Source: an uncultured Anaerolineales bacterium (GTDB lineage: Bacteria; Chloroflexota; Anaerolineae; Anaerolineales; UBA6663). From it: a stretch of DNA of 64,000 nucleotides. The notes beneath the pieces were generated by a model. The model made no database searches. It was not told where the DNA came from and saw only the letters and a program-made list of their open reading frames with translations. This document shows positions 62,201-64,000 of the stretch, piece after piece; the stretch's first letter is position 1, and each line of letters begins with the position of its first letter. The position numbers and the translations under genes are program-made. Where the stretch lies: assembly GCA_937952305.1 (NCBI GenBank), contig CALFZO010000061.1, forward strand, positions 148,688-212,687, given 5' to 3'.

Positions 62201-63360
62201 CGCGAGAGCGGCACGCCCGGGAAGGTGGCCCCAAACCAGGTCACATACGCGGCGTAGCTGTCGGTCAGGGTGGTGCCATCCGAGGCGCCGTAGGGGTGGA
62301 TGCCGAAGTCGTGGCCCTGGGCCGACCAGGTCAGCGCCTGCAGCGGGCCGCCGGCCAGGTCGTCCGACAGGTAGCCGCCCTCGGTGATGTACAGCGTGAT
62401 CGTGGCGTCGCGGCTCGCCAGGCTGTTGATCTCATTTTGGTACTGCTGCTGCGCGTTGGCGTGCGCGTCGCCGGTGAGCACCAGCACGGTCTTGGCCGTG
62501 CCCGGAAAGTACCAGAGCTGCGGCAGCGGCAGCTGCGGCGTCAGCTGCGCCTGCACCAGCCGGGCCAGCAGCCGCATCTGCTCGTCGGCCTGCGGCACCG
62601 GAATCAACTCGCGGTCGATCCAGGGCACGGCGGTGGTGACGGGCGAAGTGATGAACAGGTCGATGGTCCGCGTCACGCCGTCGTCGTCGGTGTCCAGATT
62701 GGCGTTGGCCGGATTGCCCTGGCGGGTGAGGACGATGTTGCGGGCCAGGTCGTAGGTGAACGCGGCGACGCGGCCAGTCGTGCCCAGGACCACGGCCGGG
62801 TACACCGTCGGCGTGGTGCGGTCGCTGTACAGGAGCGCCACGGCCGTTCCGCCGGAGAGGGCGTACTTGTCAGCCGTGCCGTGGATCTGCAGGGCCGAGG
62901 CTGTCAGCCCGGCCGCCGGCGCCTGATTGGTCTCGAATTTGAGATAGCCGTCGGTCTGTGTCCCGGCGGCCGCGCCGAGGCCGAACAGGGCCGTGATCTG
63001 GGCGTCCGGGCGCATAGCGATCAGGCGCCCGCCGCCGGTGACATAGTCGGTCAGCAGCGTCGCCTGCGGCGCGGTCAGCGTCGTCTCAGCCAGGATCGCG
63101 ACCTTGTGGGCGGACAGGTCGCCTGCGGCCAGCGTGTCCAGCGTGATCACGTCGTAGGCGTTCAGGCCCTCGGCGCGCAGGATCTCGCCCAGGTAACGTC
63201 CGAACGGGTTGGCGCCGTAGGCGTCGTTGACGATGAGCAGGATCGGCGCCGGCCCGGCGGCCTGCACCGCCGCAGGGGCCGCGGTGGGCGCCAAGAACAG
63301 CACCAAAGCACTGGCGAGCAGGAGGCTGCGGGCGGACCAACGGTTGAGGAGACGGAGCAT
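59236..63360 (-). CDS. Large secreted protein: ThuA-like, polysaccharide deacetylase-like and DUF11 domains
   Basis: A 1374-residue secreted protein. Residues 1-35 are a signal peptide. Residues 37-210 resemble a glutamine-amidotransferase-like fold (ILLIVNDAYGANPFGRYLGE). Residues 290-540 resemble a NodB-type polysaccharide deacetylase: metal Asp/His in LVLTGDAHAN and HxxxH in GHDFGIHPYG. Residues 640-870 look like a concanavalin-type sandwich (LHRYRVEWSLV, IRFYIDGVLVAEFDI). From about 950 come repeated DUF11-type domains (SYLVTDTLPAGYAFN-like, EYTPTLDSDVLIGQVISNTA). It ends SVYLPFLARLP. It may trim or modify the glycan made by the adjacent locus. A CATAAT at 63558-63563 is a weak promoter candidate. 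Confidence 0.82.
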   Translation of the reverse strand: MLRLLNRWSARSLLLASALVLFLAPTAAPAAVQAAGPAPILLIVNDAYGANPFGRYLGEILRAEGLNAYDVITLDTLAAGDLSAHKVAILAETTLTAPQATLLTDYVTGGGRLIAMRPDAQITALFGLGAAAGTQTDGYLKFETNQAPAAGLTASALQIHGTADKYALSGGTAVALLYSDRTTPTVYPAVVLGTTGRVAAFTYDLARNIVLTRQGNPANANLDTDDDGVTRTIDLFITSPVTTAVPWIDRELIPVPQADEQMRLLARLVQAQLTPQLPLPQLWYFPGTAKTVLVLTGDAHANAQQQYQNEINSLASRDATITLYITEGGYLSDDLAGGPLQALTWSAQGHDFGIHPYGASDGTTLTDSYAAYVTWFGATFPGVPLSRTVRNHKVAWEGWTSAAEIAAGHGIALDTNFYHWGRWLQKADGTWPHGYITGSGQPMRFVRADGTVLPIYQQLTQLVDEQFIGSIGDTVPRSDGWEQLDGDQALIVTRQQIDASLAGDYAALMAQFHVDYYDYPSARTWAEGTVDYARANNVPIYNADQWLTFTEVRSGANFTDLSWSAATRTLSFTQVATATSGVSLTVMLPLTYEGYGLQTVTVDGSPAAFSQQTIKGQKVAFVTLASGSRAVTAAYTGPLPDGTATQSTYAELNPGCAVQANTHVSDLNGGALSLSGTLADQFAGASLNAGLWNTGAWPTGPYSPTVNAGRLTLPGGGWVASTVTHGRGMAEAWVEFGSGTSQAFGYAEPNFATHYFLFSTYNPDGPYDGNLRARVRAGGAEQKVNLGAIPTGLHRYRVEWSLVSGSADRIRFYIDGVLVAEFDISNDAVPTMPLYFSNDGLADLNVDAVNESPDYVGAGTYTSCVFDAGVDYAWQTVSWSATVTATTALTVEAKTSFDGSAWSDWTVVASNGGALGRPARYAQYRLSLATNATTQSPVVDAVTLGYGAGLASLAKSDGRTSATLGETVAFTLSVSVPQTTTYSLLVTDTLPAGYAFNPAHVAVTGVTVAPTFTTAGPTDGSAPVTLKWDFGNAVATTDTVRMVYTATVANVSSNQQGVVLNNTFTATYKNSLGAQQAGVNGAEALTLAEPVLSAAKSIVAANAHAGGSLTYRVVITHPGGANTSPAFDAKLIDTLPSTLALVSGAVSVTSTGPVTLTGTSLVGNVLTVDIAAFAAGGSVTVEYTPTLDSDVLIGQVISNTAVIVWSSQPGAVTQERNGGGDSLNDYRLQRSVSQVAQGAQFALQVDEGGAVAYAGQPVTYTVTYKNTGNYAAGGVTVTTTVPVDTTFASAASSPGWSCQSGGLPGALCTYTVGALAPDASGALTFVVLVDPATALSAVGLNATVSAPAALTVTAGDTTPLGLRSVYLPFLARLP

Positions 63361-63647
63361 GCTGGTAATCCTGACCTACAGTAGTCCCAAGAAGACGGAA
63401 ACCCGCCGGCCAAGTCCTTCTGCTGCAGAACGAGACGCGTTCATCATTTCCAAGTGGACGAGGCACGAGGGGCCAAAGGCCGATAAGAAGCTGACGTTCG
63501 CAGGGCGCAGCGGCCGGCGTGTCTCGCCGATGCCGCACTGGTTATCGCCTTGCTGTAATTATGCGCTTCAGGGCTGGCGCGAACATGGGAACTAGGTAGT
63601 AGACCGGAGGTCCTATTGGCGCTCGCCTGGATCGCGAAGCCGGAGCT

Positions 63648-64000
63648 TCAACGAACGATGAAGGGCAAATAGAAGCTAAGGCCGCCCGTCGACGGGATGG
63701 GCTGCGTGGCAGTTGGCGTCCGGGTAGCCGTAGCGCTGGCTGTCGCTGTCGCCGTCGCCGTGGCGTCAGGCGTTGTCGTGAACGTCGCTGTCGCGGTCGC
63801 GGTGGCGTCAGGCGTTGTCGTGAACGTCGCTGTCGCGGTCGCCGTGGCCGTAGCGCTGGGTGTCGCCGTGAACGTCGCGGTCGCGGTCGCGGTCGCCGTG
63901 GCGGTCGCGGTCGCGGTGGCGCTGGGTGTCGCCGTGAATGTCGCGGTCGCGGTCGCCGTGGCCGTAGCGCTGGGTGTCGCCGTGAACGTCGCGGTCGCGG
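63648..64000 (-). CDS. C-terminus of a Thr-Ala repeat secreted protein (cut by the right edge)
   Basis: An open minus-strand frame runs from the right edge to a TGA at 63650-63648 with no internal stop. About 117 residues are visible. Most are a low-complexity linker of Thr-Ala dipeptides broken by FTATPSA and FTTTPDA units, then RTPTATQPIPSTGG and the end LSFYLPFIVR. It looks like the C-terminal stalk of a large secreted protein, and its end resembles the YLPFLARLP end of the neighbouring gene. The start and main domains lie outside the window. The 287 bases between it and the next gene show no other feature. Confidence 0.75.
   Translation of the reverse strand, partial: ATATFTATPSATATATATATFTATPSATATATATATATATATFTATPSATATATATATFTTTPDATATATATFTTTPDATATATATASATATRTPTATQPIPSTGGLSFYLPFIVR
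63720..64000 (-). repeat. Imperfect tandem repeats encoding Thr-Ala-rich linker
   Basis: Repeated units built of GCGGTCGC/GCCGTGGC-type triplet pairs with recurring blocks such as GCGCTGGGTGTCGCCGTGAA (near 63853, 63920 and 63967) and GTCAGGCGTTGTCGTGAACG (near 63767 and 63815). All keep the minus-strand frame open, so these are protein repeats, not a CRISPR array. Confidence 0.8.

Noticed and set aside
63361..63647. c-di-GMP or other riboswitch in the 287-base gap upstream of the 1374-residue protein
   Set aside because: Some short GC hairpins are possible, but I could not match any riboswitch core.
63720..64000. CRISPR array or other noncoding repeats
   Set aside because: Repeats have no constant repeat/spacer structure and keep an open reading frame ending in a sensible protein C-terminus.

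Overview
The window reads as one contig from a GC-rich, free-living aerobic bacterium, most likely a member of the Chloroflexota (Anaerolineae/Caldilineae-like). This assignment is an inference. It rests on Thr/Pro/Ala-rich secreted proteins carrying YLPF-type motifs, an aa3-type oxidase with a short subunit IV, many GT-C membrane glycosyltransferases, and a lone Flp pilin. No rRNA, tRNA, CRISPR array, transposase or phage gene was seen. Gene density is high and many neighbours overlap by 1, 4 or 8 bases.

Layout. 1-0.8 kb: the end of a cytochrome c oxidase operon (subunits III and IV). 0.8-5.6 kb: a DUF4870 membrane protein, then an operon of a small membrane protein, a GT-C protein, a Ser/Thr kinase with zinc ribbons, and scpA. 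5.6-7.5 kb: a sugar N-acetyltransferase and aminotransferase pair (WbpD/WbpE type). 7.5-15 kb: polysaccharide assembly genes, namely a Wzz/BY-kinase fused to a GAF domain, a heptose kinase-like GHMP kinase, an epimerase, a polyprenyl-phosphate sugar transferase and a GT4. 15-21 kb: a sortase with a small membrane protein, a class III cyclase, a secreted beta-propeller protein and a TldD-type protease. 21-28.5 kb: most of a propionyl-CoA/methylmalonyl-CoA module (biotin carboxylase, biotin carrier, mutase large subunit, epimerase) interleaved with two GT-C genes. 28.6 kb: an orphan Flp pilin with its own good promoter.

From 28.9 kb to the right edge every gene lies on the minus strand. SURF1 is coupled to a class V aminotransferase. 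Next come a BNR-repeat surface protein with two GT-C proteins, then a very long exopolysaccharide locus (35.8-57.5 kb) with six GT4, three GT2, a Wzy-like ligase/polymerase, an epimerase and two flippases. Its upstream end is the most unusual part: glutamate/leucine-type dehydrogenase, AsnB-like, TPP-dependent enzyme, AsnB-like. Both AsnB-like proteins lack the catalytic N-terminal cysteine. The window closes with three large secreted proteins: a BNR-like protein, a 1374-residue deacetylase/DUF11 protein, and the C-terminus of a Thr-Ala repeat protein that runs off the right edge.

Working picture: the cell makes one or two Wzx/Wzy-type surface polysaccharides and glycosylates surface proteins through GT-C enzymes. 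The AsnB/TPP/dehydrogenase block resembles in composition the CEAS plus beta-lactam synthetase pair that begins clavam biosynthesis. It may amidate a sugar acid or make a small amino-acid-derived product. Several genes seem to be transcribed as leaderless mRNAs from -10 boxes 6-7 bases before the start codon.
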